Shown: in pieces, positions 25,894 to 34,489 of the stretch
Layout: each line of letters begins with the position of its first letter
Position numbering within the stretch: the stretch's first letter is position 1
Assembly (NCBI RefSeq): GCF_026340975.1
Contig: NZ_JAPEOS010000001.1
Span: 2,947,001-3,011,000 of the forward strand
Source: Streptomyces sp. NBC_01214
GTDB lineage: Bacteria > Actinomycetota > Actinomycetes > Streptomycetales > Streptomycetaceae
Reading direction: 5' to 3'
Length of the DNA: 64,000 bases
The notes under the pieces: generated by a model
Told to the model about the DNA's origin: nothing
Database searches by the model: none
Seen by the model: only the letters and a program-made list of their open reading frames with translations
Made by a program: the position numbers and the translations under genes

Positions 25894-28299
25894 ATGACCG
25901 CAGTGACGGGGGAGGCCCCGGCCACGGGGAGCGGCATCCTCGGGCAGCCGCTGGACAGCCGCGAGGATCCGCAACTGCTCCGCGGCGAGGCCACGTACGT
26001 GGCGGACATCGACCTGCCGGGCACCGCCCACATGGCCATCCTGGGCAGCCCGGTGGCGCACGCGAAGATCCTCTCCATCGAGACCAAGGCCGCCGAGCAG
26101 CTGCCCGGCGTGCTCAAGGTGGCCACCGCCGCCGACTTCACCGACGTCATGCCGCTGCCCTGCATCTGGATCCCCGGCGGCGTCGAGAGCCACTTCCCGC
26201 CCCACCCCTACGGACTTCCCGGCGCCCGCCCGGTCCTCACCGGCGACACCGTCCGGCACGTGGGCGACCCCATCGCCGTGGTCGTCGCCGAGACCCCGCG
26301 CCAGGCCACCGCGGCGCTCGCCGCCATCGCCGTCGAGTACGAGCCGCTGCCCGTGGTCACCCGCGCCGACGAGGCGCTCGCCGAGGGCGCGCCCCAGCTG
26401 CACGAGGCCGTCCCCGGCAACCTGAACGCGTACTGGACCTGCGGCGACAAGGACCGCACCGACGCGGCCATCGCCGAGGCCGAGGTCACCGTCGAGCTCG
26501 ACCTCGTCAACCAGCGCACCATCAACAGCCCCATCGAGCCGCGCGGCGCCGTCGGCGACTACGACGCGGCTACCGGCGAATACACGCTCTACGCCTCCAC
26601 CCAAGGTCCGCACAACCACCGCTTCCTGCTCTCCGCGCTGGTCCTCGGCATCCCCTTCAACAAGCTCCGGGTCATCGCCCCGACCGTCGGCGGCAGCTTC
26701 GGCACCAAGGGGTACCTGTACCCCGACATGGCGCTGGTGCTGCTGCTGTCCAAGGCGCTCGGCCGGCCCGTGAAGTGGGTGGACACCCGCACCGGGCTGA
26801 TGAACTCCACCGTCCAGGGCCGCGACCACCGCCAGCACGTGACGCTCGCCGGCACCCGCGACGGCCGGATCACCGCCGTGCGCTGCACCAGCTACGCCAA
26901 CCTCGGCGCGTACCCCTCCACGATCGGCCCCGGTGTCGCCACCGCCCTGATGGGCCGCTCCATCAGCGGCATGTACGACATCGACGCCGCCTTCTGCGAG
27001 GTCTACGCCGCCTTCACCAACACCGTCTCGCTCGGCGCCCAGCGCGGCAGCGGACGCGCCGAGGCCGCCTTCCTCATGGAGCGGCTCGTCGACCGGTACG
27101 CCGGCGAGATCGGCATGGACCCGGCGGCCGTCCGCCGCAAGAACCTGGTGCCGAAGGAGAAGTTCCCGTACGACAACGGCCTCGGCTGGACCTACGACTC
27201 CGGGAACTACCAGCTGAACTTCGACCGGGCCATCGAGCTGTCCGGCTACGCCGACATGCCGGCCCGCAAGGCCGAGGCCCGCACCCGCGGCAAGCGGCTC
27301 GGCGTCGGCCTCGCCACCTACGTGGCGATCTGCGGGGTCGGCCCCTCCACCCGGATGTCCCAGGAGGGCATGCTCGGCGGCACCTGGGAGAGCGCGAACA
27401 TCCGCGTCCACCCGACCGGCGAGGTCACCGTCATCGTGGGGTCCGCCTCCACCGGCCAGAGCCACGGCACGGTCTTCGCGCAGGTCGCCGCCGACGAGCT
27501 CGGCATCGACCCGGACACCGTCCAGGTCCTGGAGGGCGACACGCAAAAGGCCCCGTACGGGCAGGGCACCTACGGTTCCCGCTCCTACAGCATGGCCGCG
27601 CCCGCCGTCGCCCTCACCGCCCGCAAGATCAAGAGCAAGCTGATCCGGGCCGGCGCCGTCTTCCTGGGGGTCTCCGAGGACAAGGTGGTCTACGAGGGCG
27701 GCCGCGTCTACGAAGAGGGCAACGAGCAGAACACCAAGACCTTCGCCGAGCTGGCGATGTCCATGTGGTACGGCTGGGGGCTGCCCGCGGAGATCGAACC
27801 CGCCCTCGACGAGACCACGCACTTCGACCCGCCGGACTTCAACTACCCCTTCGGCACCCACGTGGCGGTCGTCGAGATCGACGAACTGACCGGCGAGACC
27901 GAGGTGGTGTCCTACACCGCCGTCGACGACGCCGGCCACATCGGCAACCCCAAGATCGTCCTCGGCCAGATCGAGGGCAGCATCACGCACGGCCTCGGCC
28001 AGGCCCTGATGGAGGCCGCCGTCTACGACGAACAGGGCCTGCTCATCAGCTCCGACCTGACCGCGTACGCCCTGCCGCGCGCCGCCGACGTGCCGTTCTT
28101 CACCCTCGACAAGACCGTCACGCCCAGCCCGCACAACCCGCTCGGCGCCAAGGGCGCCGGCGAGATCGCCACCGTCCCGCCCGCCGCGGCCGTCGTCAAC
28201 GCCGTCGTCGACGCCCTGTCCGACCTGGGCGTCCAGCACATCGACATGCCCCTCACCCCCGAGAAGGTCTGGCGCCGCCTGAGAGGGGAAGCCCAGTGA
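25894..28299 (+). CDS. Molybdenum hydroxylase large subunit (aldehyde oxidase/xanthine dehydrogenase type)
   Basis: 801 residues binding molybdopterin cytosine dinucleotide. N-terminal ab domain ([17 protein letters not shown]) then the Mo-pterin domains ([10 protein letters not shown] and [11 protein letters not shown]). The active-site loop reads [10 protein letters not shown], nearest to the form II AYRGAGR pattern and not the AYXCSFR of aerobic CO dehydrogenases, so CO oxidation is unlikely. The catalytic Glu is in GAKGAGE near the C terminus. It oxidises an aldehyde or N-heterocycle. An AGGAGG site lies before ATG 25894. Confidence 0.92.
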   Translation: MTAVTGEAPATGSGILGQPLDSREDPQLLRGEATYVADIDLPGTAHMAILGSPVAHAKILSIETKAAEQLPGVLKVATAADFTDVMPLPCIWIPGGVESHFPPHPYGLPGARPVLTGDTVRHVGDPIAVVVAETPRQATAALAAIAVEYEPLPVVTRADEALAEGAPQLHEAVPGNLNAYWTCGDKDRTDAAIAEAEVTVELDLVNQRTINSPIEPRGAVGDYDAATGEYTLYASTQGPHNHRFLLSALVLGIPFNKLRVIAPTVGGSFGTKGYLYPDMALVLLLSKALGRPVKWVDTRTGLMNSTVQGRDHRQHVTLAGTRDGRITAVRCTSYANLGAYPSTIGPGVATALMGRSISGMYDIDAAFCEVYAAFTNTVSLGAQRGSGRAEAAFLMERLVDRYAGEIGMDPAAVRRKNLVPKEKFPYDNGLGWTYDSGNYQLNFDRAIELSGYADMPARKAEARTRGKRLGVGLATYVAICGVGPSTRMSQEGMLGGTWESANIRVHPTGEVTVIVGSASTGQSHGTVFAQVAADELGIDPDTVQVLEGDTQKAPYGQGTYGSRSYSMAAPAVALTARKIKSKLIRAGAVFLGVSEDKVVYEGGRVYEEGNEQNTKTFAELAMSMWYGWGLPAEIEPALDETTHFDPPDFNYPFGTHVAVVEIDELTGETEVVSYTAVDDAGHIGNPKIVLGQIEGSITHGLGQALMEAAVYDEQGLLISSDLTAYALPRAADVPFFTLDKTVTPSPHNPLGAKGAGEIATVPPAAAVVNAVVDALSDLGVQHIDMPLTPEKVWRRLRGEAQ

Positions 28300-29129
28300 T
28301 CCTCACCGAATTCGACTACGCCCGGCCCGCCGGCCTCGACGAGGCGCTCACCCTGCTGTCCGGGACGCGCGGCGCCCGGGTCCTGGCCGGAGGCCAGAGC
28401 CTGCTGCCCGACCTGCGCGCGGGAGCCGACCGGGCCGCGCTGCTGGTCGACATCCGGCGGCTGGAGGAGCTGCGCGGCGTCACGCGCACCCCCGACGGCA
28501 CACGGCTGCGGATCGGGGCCCTCACCCCGCTCGCCGAGCTCGCCGCCGACCCGCTGGTGCTCGCCCAGGCCCCGGAACTGGCCGCCGCGGCCCGCGCCAA
28601 CGGCGACCCCCAGGTCCGCAACCTCGGCACCGTCGGCGGCAACCTCGCCGCCGCCGGGCGGGCCACCGACCTGCCGGTCGCCGCCATGGCCGCCGACGCC
28701 GCGGTCGAACTGGCCGGCCCCGGCGGGCGGTCCACCCTGGCGGCCGAGGAGCTCGCGGCCGGAAGCCCGCCCGCCGCCACGGTCCTCACCGCGCTGCTCG
28801 TGCCGGCCGCGGGACCTGCCGCCGCCTTCGAGAAGACCGCCGACCGCGCCACCCGCTACCCGGTGTGCGCCACCGCCGTACGGATCACCCCCGGCGGGCC
28901 GCGCATCGCCGTCACCGGGGCCACCCCCCGGCCCTTGCGGCTGCGCGGGGTCGAGGACCGGCTGCGCGGGGGCCCGTACGGCACGGACGCCGTGCTCGCG
29001 GCCTTCCGCGCCGAGCCCAGGGAGCTCTTCGTCCCCGGGCGCGGCACCTCGGCCGAGTACCTCGGTCATCTCGTGGGGGTCCTCACGGCCCGAGCCTTGC
29101 AGAGGGCCGAGCAGGCCCTCGACCGATAG
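28296..29129 (+). CDS. Molybdenum hydroxylase FAD-binding medium subunit
   Basis: 277 residues of the CoxM/XdhB type. The FAD motifs are VLAGGQSLLPDL and NLGTVGGNLAAA; the C-terminal CO_deh_flav_C domain follows from ~170. It transfers electrons from the iron-sulfur subunit to the final acceptor. GTG 28296 overlaps the large-subunit TGA (GTGA). The helical C-terminal end (YLGHLVGVLTARALQRAEQAL) is typical. A hairpin follows at 29148. Confidence 0.92.
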   Translation: MILTEFDYARPAGLDEALTLLSGTRGARVLAGGQSLLPDLRAGADRAALLVDIRRLEELRGVTRTPDGTRLRIGALTPLAELAADPLVLAQAPELAAAARANGDPQVRNLGTVGGNLAAAGRATDLPVAAMAADAAVELAGPGGRSTLAAEELAAGSPPAATVLTALLVPAAGPAAAFEKTADRATRYPVCATAVRITPGGPRIAVTGATPRPLRLRGVEDRLRGGPYGTDAVLAAFRAEPRELFVPGRGTSAEYLGHLVGVLTARALQRAEQALDR

Positions 29130-29147
29130 CCCGAGAGGGCACACCAC

Positions 29148-29165
29148 GGGGCCCGCACGGGCCCC
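29148..29165 (+). other. Intercistronic hairpin
   Basis: GGGGCCC, GCAC loop, GGGCCCC: a perfect 7-bp stem between the FAD-subunit and MFS genes, with no T-run after it. It could lower downstream expression or mark an RNA processing site inside the operon. Confidence 0.5.
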
Positions 29166-29189
29166 ATCACGGGGGAGTTGAGTGACGCA

Positions 29190-30446
29190 GTGGCCGACAC
29201 ATCCGAGACGACCACGGGGGTAACCGTGCACCCAGCCGCCCGCGCGGCCAGTGCGCCCAGAGGCTCCGGCTTCTGGGTGGTGGGAGCGGTCCTCGTCCTG
29301 CTGATGCTCTCCTCCTCCGTGCCCTCCGCCCTCTACGTGCTCTACCAGCAGGAGTGGGGGCTCTCCTCCGGCACGATCACGGTGGTCTTCGCCCTGTACG
29401 CGGTCACCGTGCTGGCCGGGCTGCTGCTGTTCGGCTCCCTCTCCGACACCCTGGGCCGGCGCCCGGTCCTGGGCGGCGCACTGGTCCTCGCCATGGTCTC
29501 GATGGCCCTGTTCGCCGGGGCCCAGGGCCTCGGACTGCTGCTGGCGGCCCGCGCCGTCCAGGGGCTCGCCGTGGGCCTGGCCACCGGGGCGATGGGCGCG
29601 GCCCTGCTGGAACTCAGCCCCGCGTCCAGGCCCGCGCTCGGCGCCCAGGTCAACAGCGCCGGCCCCACCGTGGGCATCGGACTGGGCGGGATCGGGGCCG
29701 GACTCCTCGTCCAGTTCGCGCCCGCGCCGACGGTGCTGAGCTACCTGCTGCTGGTCGGGGCCTTCGCCGCGACCCTGGTGGGGGTGGTCCGGATGCGGGA
29801 GAGCGCGCCGGGCGCCGGCGGCCGCTTCCGGGTGGTCCCGCACCGGATCCGGGTGCCGGCGGACGCCCGGGGCCGCTTCACCGTCCTCGTCCTGACGATC
29901 GTCGCCGTCTGGTCGGTGGGCGGCTTCTACCTCTCGCTCGGGCCGCACCTGGCCCTGTCCCTGCTGGAATCCACCAACTACCTGGTCGGCGGTGCCACGG
30001 TCGCCCTGCTCGCGGGCGCCGCCACCGCCGCGCAGCTGGCGCTCGGCCGCACCGAGGCGCTGCGCACCGCCGTGCTCGGGCTGCTGGGCCTCCTCACCGG
30101 ACTCGGCCTGGTGCTGCTCGCCCTGGGGCTCCGCTCGGCGGCCGTGTTCCTCGTCGCCACGGCCGTCCTCGGCAGCGGCTGGGGCGCCGCCTTCCTCGGT
30201 TCCTTCCGCGCGCTGAGCACGCTCGCGCAGCCGGCGCACCGCGGTGAACTGACCGCCGCCGTATACGTCTTCGCGTACCTCGCGATGAGCGTTCCGGCGG
30301 TCCTCGCCGGGATGCTCACCAACATCCACGGGCTGCACCGCACCTCGGTCGGCTTCATGGCCGCCGTCGCCGGCGTGTGCGCGCTGGCCCTGCTGGCCAC
30401 CCTGCGACTGGCCGCGCGTACCCGGGCCGAGGGGAGCGCGGCGTGA
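29190..30446 (+). CDS. MFS transporter
   Basis: About 418 residues with 12 predicted membrane helices. The motif A loop is GSLSDTLGRRPVLGG between helices 2 and 3. Several Gly/Ala-rich helices suggest a drug:H+ or metabolite efflux carrier of the DHA1 type, but substrate and direction are unknown. GTG 29190 is chosen, 12 bases after GGGGGAG; a TTG at 29178 would sit directly on that site. The end overlaps the histidine kinase gene by GTGA. It is the only carrier in the 24-gene block. Confidence 0.85.
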   Translation: MADTSETTTGVTVHPAARAASAPRGSGFWVVGAVLVLLMLSSSVPSALYVLYQQEWGLSSGTITVVFALYAVTVLAGLLLFGSLSDTLGRRPVLGGALVLAMVSMALFAGAQGLGLLLAARAVQGLAVGLATGAMGAALLELSPASRPALGAQVNSAGPTVGIGLGGIGAGLLVQFAPAPTVLSYLLLVGAFAATLVGVVRMRESAPGAGGRFRVVPHRIRVPADARGRFTVLVLTIVAVWSVGGFYLSLGPHLALSLLESTNYLVGGATVALLAGAATAAQLALGRTEALRTAVLGLLGLLTGLGLVLLALGLRSAAVFLVATAVLGSGWGAAFLGSFRALSTLAQPAHRGELTAAVYVFAYLAMSVPAVLAGMLTNIHGLHRTSVGFMAAVAGVCALALLATLRLAARTRAEGSAA

Positions 30447-31969
30447 ACGCGGCGGACACGAAGGGCCCGCAGCTGCGATCGGCCCTGCGCGAGCTGGAGA
30501 TCTTCGCCGCGATCACCGAGGAGCAGCTGGACTGGCTGGTCTCGGTGTCCGAGCCCCGGGTCCTGGCCGACGGCGACGTCCTCTTCCGGGACGGCGAGGA
30601 GGCCACGGGCTTCCACGTCCTGCTCTCCGGCGGGCTGGTCGTCACCAAGGTCGTCGACGGCCGGGAGGAGGTGCTCACCCGGCACTCCACCGAGGAGGAG
30701 AGCGCCGCCGCCGAGGGCCACGACGGCAAGCCGTCCGCCGCCCACCGGTTCACCGGCGAACTGCCCCTGCTGACCGACGGGTCCTACGTGGCCACCGCGG
30801 CCGCCAGCGGCCCGTCGACCACGGTGGTGGCCTACCCGAAGCCGGTCTTCTTCGAGATGCTGACCCGCTGCCACGGGGTGGCCGCCGTACTGATCCCCGT
30901 ACTCGCCTGGCGCATCAAGTCCTCCGAGGTGCAGGCCCGCAAGCGGGCCACCGTGGAGGCGCTCGGCACCCTGGCCGCCGGGCTCGCCCACGAGCTGAAC
31001 AACCCCGCGGCGGCCGTGGCCCGAGCCGCGCAGGAACTGGCCCCCGCCCTGGAGCGGCTCACCCGTACCGCCCAGGCCTGGGGCGCGGCCGCCTCGGGCG
31101 CGGAGCGCTCGCTCCTGGACCGGCTCGCCGACGAACTGGACAAGCTGCCGCCGCCGGCGACCACCGACCCGTTCGCCCAGGCCGACGCCGAGGAGGAGAT
31201 CGCCGACTGGGCCGAGGAAGCGGGCACCGAACGGCCGGGCCTGCTCGGATCCGGGGTCGCGGACCTCGGAGTGGAGCTGGGCTGGCTGTTGGAGCGGTTG
31301 GAGGGCGTGGGGGAGCCGGCGCTCGCCCCGGCCCTGGACCACCTGGCGGCGCTGCTGGAGATCCGCTCGCTCGCGGCGGAGCTCCGGGCCGCGGGGCCCA
31401 GGATCTCCCAGCTCGTCTCCGCCACCCGCGATTACGCCAACCTCGACCGGGCGCCCGAACAGCGCTTCCCGGTGACCGACGGACTGGAGAACACGCTGGT
31501 CGTCCTGCGTGCCAAGCTCGCCGGCATCACCATCGTGCGTGAGTACGAGCCCGACCTGCCCGAACTGACGGGCTATCCGAGCGAGTTGAACCAGGTGTGG
31601 ACCAACCTCGTCGACAACGCGGCCGAGGCCATGGAGGGCTCCGGGGTGCTGACCCTGCGCGCCCGCGCCGAGGGCGTCTGCATGGTCGTCGAGATCGCCG
31701 ACACCGGCCGCGGCATCCCGGCCGAGTCCCTGCCGCGGATCTTCGAACCCTTCTACACCACCAAGGACGTGGGCAAGGGCACGGGTCTGGGGCTGCACCT
31801 CAGCTACCGCATCGTGACCCAGCGCCACCACGGCTCGATCACCGCCCGCTCGCGTTCCGGTGAGACCCGGATGGTCGTCCGACTGCCCTTCGCCGGCAGC
31901 GCCCAGTCCTGCGCCCCACCTGCGACAACACCCGAAACGGCACCCATCGTGGGCACCTCTCCCAGTTGA
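30443..31969 (+). CDS. Cytosolic histidine kinase with cyclic-nucleotide-binding domain
   Basis: 508 residues, no membrane helix. A Crp-like cNMP-binding domain spans ~15-155, followed by the dimerisation helix with His183 in GLAHELNNP. A long Ala/Glu-rich helical insert (~200-320) precedes the ATPase part: N box NQVWTNLVDNAAEAM, G1 DTGRGIP, F box EPFYTTKD, G2 GTGLGLHLSYRI. It probably phosphorylates a receiver domain. No receiver gene is adjacent downstream; the receiver-flavoprotein at 6337-8067 is the closest candidate. Related kinases often neighbour such flavoproteins, which supports this pairing. Confidence 0.87.
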   Translation: MNAADTKGPQLRSALRELEIFAAITEEQLDWLVSVSEPRVLADGDVLFRDGEEATGFHVLLSGGLVVTKVVDGREEVLTRHSTEEESAAAEGHDGKPSAAHRFTGELPLLTDGSYVATAAASGPSTTVVAYPKPVFFEMLTRCHGVAAVLIPVLAWRIKSSEVQARKRATVEALGTLAAGLAHELNNPAAAVARAAQELAPALERLTRTAQAWGAAASGAERSLLDRLADELDKLPPPATTDPFAQADAEEEIADWAEEAGTERPGLLGSGVADLGVELGWLLERLEGVGEPALAPALDHLAALLEIRSLAAELRAAGPRISQLVSATRDYANLDRAPEQRFPVTDGLENTLVVLRAKLAGITIVREYEPDLPELTGYPSELNQVWTNLVDNAAEAMEGSGVLTLRARAEGVCMVVEIADTGRGIPAESLPRIFEPFYTTKDVGKGTGLGLHLSYRIVTQRHHGSITARSRSGETRMVVRLPFAGSAQSCAPPATTPETAPIVGTSPS

Positions 31970-31981
31970 AACGGAGTCGAC

Positions 31982-32323
31982 ATGGCCAAGTACGACATCT
32001 CCAAGCTGCACCCGGTGTTCGTCCGCCAGATGGAGGCGCTGGCCGCCCTGGACATCGAGGCGGTGATGAAGAACTACACCGACGACGCCGTGCTGCTGCG
32101 CTTCGAGGGGGTCTCGGTGGGGATCGAAGCGGTTCGCGAGACGTTCACCGGCTATCTCACGGTGAAGCCCACGCTCGTGGAACTCCAGGAGTACATCGAG
32201 ACCGAAGACACCATCTTCTACCGGGCGATCATGAACCTGAACGGCGAACCGGAGCACGCGTTCGGGACACTCGTCGTCCGCGATGGCCGAATCTGGCGCC
32301 AGACAGCCGGATTCGGCGGCTGA
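31982..32323 (+). CDS. SnoaL-like (NTF2-fold) protein 4
   Basis: 113 residues, an NTF2-fold protein (HPVFVRQMEALAALDIEAVMKNYTDDAVLLRFEGVSVG, then FYRAIMNLNGEPEHAFGTLVVRDG). It is the last gene of the block, 12 bp after the kinase gene and 25 bp before a strong terminator hairpin. Its function is unknown. Its length and motif differ from the three SnoaL proteins near 11-12.5 kb. Confidence 0.8.
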   Translation: MAKYDISKLHPVFVRQMEALAALDIEAVMKNYTDDAVLLRFEGVSVGIEAVRETFTGYLTVKPTLVELQEYIETEDTIFYRAIMNLNGEPEHAFGTLVVRDGRIWRQTAGFGG

Positions 32324-32348
32324 CGGCCGAAATCTGGGTAGCGTGTGC

Positions 32349-32374
32349 GGGGAGGGCGCCGCAGCGCCCTCCCC
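32349..32374 (+). terminator. Terminator closing the 24-gene block
   Basis: An 11-bp perfect stem, GGGGAGGGCGC and GCGCCCTCCCC, with a CGCA loop, 25 bp after the SnoaL-4 stop; the pairing extends by one more C-G outside. There is no U-run, which is common in Streptomyces. It marks the end of the operon-like block. Confidence 0.85.
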
Positions 32375-32437
32375 GTATGTGTGGCATAGCGCATGAGTGC
32401 GGGCTGCCTATATCCAAGAAGCGGCAAAGGGGAGGCA

Positions 32438-33085
32438 ATGGAAAGCGAAACCGGGCGGATCGAGGCATTCAGTGACGGTGTATTCGCGATCATCATCACG
32501 ATCCTCGTTCTGGAATTAAAGGTTCCGGAAGAAACCGGCTCGGACTTCTGGCACGGAGTCCGGGAACAGTGGCCCCATTACGCCGCCTACGTCGTGAGTT
32601 TCCTCATCATCGGCGTGATGTGGGTGAACCACCACACCATCTTCAGTCACCTCAGGCGGGTGGACCGCCCCCTGTTGTTCCTGAATCTCCTGGTGCTGAT
32701 GGTGGTGTCGGTGATTCCGTACACCACCAACGTCCTCGCCGAGCACCTCGTGGAGGAAGGCGGCTCCGCCAGCGCCGCCGCCGTCCTCTACAGCGGCGTC
32801 ACCGTGGCCTACGCCCTGGCGTTCCTGGCCTTCTGGTGGTACGTCACCCGCGTCGGCCACCTCTTCCACGAGCAGGTGGACAAGGATGGCGCACGCGCCA
32901 CACGAGTGCGCTTCGGCCTCGGTGCCATCGCGTACCCCCTCACCGTCCTGCTGGCCTTCTACTCCGCACCACTCACACTTGTCGCCCACTTCCTGATCGC
33001 GATCTACTATGCGGCGAACCAGATCCCCATCCCCCTCGTGGTAGAGGAAGAGCGGCTCGAAACTGCCAGCGACCTCAGGAAGTAG
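32438..33085 (+). CDS. TMEM175-family (DUF1211) potassium-channel-like membrane protein; TTA codon
   Basis: 215 residues, six predicted membrane helices. The family signature RIEAFSDGVFAIIIT at the start of helix 1 matches the pore motif FSDxxFAI of TMEM175 channels, which conduct K+. ATG 32438 has GGGGAGG upstream; a frame to 32393 would add a tail. A TTA leucine codon at 32516-32518 (codon 27) suggests bldA dependence. The gene follows the block terminator, so it needs its own promoter. Confidence 0.87.
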   Translation: MESETGRIEAFSDGVFAIIITILVLELKVPEETGSDFWHGVREQWPHYAAYVVSFLIIGVMWVNHHTIFSHLRRVDRPLLFLNLLVLMVVSVIPYTTNVLAEHLVEEGGSASAAAVLYSGVTVAYALAFLAFWWYVTRVGHLFHEQVDKDGARATRVRFGLGAIAYPLTVLLAFYSAPLTLVAHFLIAIYYAANQIPIPLVVEEERLETASDLRK

Positions 33086-33103
33086 CCGCCGGGGCCTACG
33101 GCC

Positions 33104-33127
33104 GTTCTACGCGGTCAAGTAGGGTAT
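33104..33127 (+). promoter_or_regulatory. Possible sigma-B-like promoter
   Basis: GTTC, 14 bases, then GGGTAT. The Streptomyces sigma-B family consensus is GNNT-N14-16-GGGTAY, so the -10-like box is perfect and the -35-like box has one mismatch. It lies about 31 bp before the IS701-like gene. Confidence 0.35.
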
Positions 33128-33157
33128 TGGATCTAGCTGGTCGCGGGGGAGGCCCAG

Positions 33158-34489
33158 ATGGCTCGCGTAGTCCTGCCGGAGGATTCCACGACGGAAATCT
33201 CCGAATTGATCGACGTCCTGATCTCTCTTCTCTTCGAATCATTACCCCGGCGGGACCAGCGAAACTGGGCCCGCGTTTATCTGAACGGCCTGGTGCGGAC
33301 CGCCGGGAAGAAAACAATTCGTAACATCGCCGGAACAGGGGCCAGTTCCGTCGAGCAGAGCCTCCAGCAGTTCATCAGCAAGTCCCCCTGGGACTGGACC
33401 CCGGTCCGCCGCTCCCTCGCCCAGCACCTCGAACGCACCGCACAGCGCCCCCTGGCCTGGGTGCTCCAGCCCATGGTCATCGAGAAGGCGGGGGACCGCT
33501 CCGTCGGCGTCGGCCGACAGTTCGTCCCCCAGCTCGGCCGCACCGCCAACTGTCAGCAGGCGAGCGGGATCTGGCTCGCCTCCAGCGAGGCCAGCTTCCC
33601 GGTCGAATGGACCCTCACCCTCCCCGGGCCCTGGACCAGCGAACTCCTGCGCCGCCGCCGGGCCGGCATCCCCGACACGGCCCGCTCCCTCACCCCCGCC
33701 CAGGACGCCGTACACGCCGTCCAGCGGATGGCCGCCAGCTGGCAACTCCAGCGCCGGCCGGTGGTGATGGAGGTCGCGGGCGCCGACCTCCCGCAGAGCA
33801 TCGAGTCCTTCACCCTCCAGGACATCCCCTTCGTCTTCAAGGTCGACGGTTCGCTGCCGGTCTCCTTCGGCGGCGCCGGCCGGTACAAACCCGGGCCGCA
33901 CACCGCCCCCGCCCGCGAACTCATCGACTCCCTGCGCTCCCAGCGCCGCGTCGTCGAATGGACCCGGCACGGCCGTGCCGAAGGCGCGGTCACCCTGCTG
34001 ACCTCGGCCTCGATCTTCGCCACCCCCGGCGAGGACCGCCCCGCACCCGCGCCGCCCATCCCGCTGCTGCTGGTCGGAGCATGGACCGAAGCCGCCCTGC
34101 TGCCCTCCGAGTTCTGGATCACCAACATCGGTGACCGGCCGCTCGCCCAGCTCTTCCTGCTCGCCAAACTCACCGACCGCGTCTCCCTCGACTTCGCCGA
34201 GACCTGCGAACCCGTGGGCATCCGCGACTTCGAGGGCCGCTCCTTCCGGGGCTGGCACCACCACGCCACCCTCGCCAGCGTGGCCCACGCCGCGAAACTG
34301 CTCGGCGCGCGCCCGCCGGTACCCGACGGATATCCCGGACCCACCCGGTCGGCCGCCGCGACCGCCCGACCACCCGCGGCCCGACCACCCGCGGCCCTAC
34401 CACCCGTGGCCCGGCCGGCGACCCCGGCCGTCCTGCCGCCGCGCCCGCACCTGCCCGGACAGGCCCCGCGCCGCGAGTACATCCGCTGA
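33158..34489 (+). CDS. IS701-transposase-like protein, catalytic residues missing; TTA codon
   Basis: 443 residues. Residues ~30-220 match the IS701 transposase pattern (PRRDQRNWARVYLNGLV, FISKSPWDW, RSVGVGRQF, ANCQQASG, RRRRAGIP). The segment where active enzymes have the first DDE aspartate plus Lys-Lys-Gly reads QPMVIEKAGD, so the catalytic Asp is lost. The C terminus is Pro/Ala-rich with a 15-bp DNA repeat (34367-34415). No inverted terminal repeats were seen. The stop overlaps the xdhC start by one base. It is probably a domesticated transposase acting as a DNA-binding protein. Codon 29 is TTA (33242). Confidence 0.75.
   Translation: MARVVLPEDSTTEISELIDVLISLLFESLPRRDQRNWARVYLNGLVRTAGKKTIRNIAGTGASSVEQSLQQFISKSPWDWTPVRRSLAQHLERTAQRPLAWVLQPMVIEKAGDRSVGVGRQFVPQLGRTANCQQASGIWLASSEASFPVEWTLTLPGPWTSELLRRRRAGIPDTARSLTPAQDAVHAVQRMAASWQLQRRPVVMEVAGADLPQSIESFTLQDIPFVFKVDGSLPVSFGGAGRYKPGPHTAPARELIDSLRSQRRVVEWTRHGRAEGAVTLLTSASIFATPGEDRPAPAPPIPLLLVGAWTEAALLPSEFWITNIGDRPLAQLFLLAKLTDRVSLDFAETCEPVGIRDFEGRSFRGWHHHATLASVAHAAKLLGARPPVPDGYPGPTRSAAATARPPAARPPAALPPVARPATPAVLPPRPHLPGQAPRREYIR

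Noticed and set aside
25894..28299. Aerobic carbon monoxide dehydrogenase
   Set aside because: The active-site loop lacks the AYXCSFR motif; [10 protein letters not shown] is closer to form II.
8647..32323. A classical polyketide or peptide biosynthetic cluster
   Set aside because: SnoaL, MFS and oxidoreductase genes suggest it, but no synthase, carrier protein, adenylation or tailoring glycosyltransferase is present.
33158..34489. An active insertion sequence
   Set aside because: The first catalytic Asp is missing, no terminal inverted repeats or target duplication are visible, and it is coupled to xdhC.
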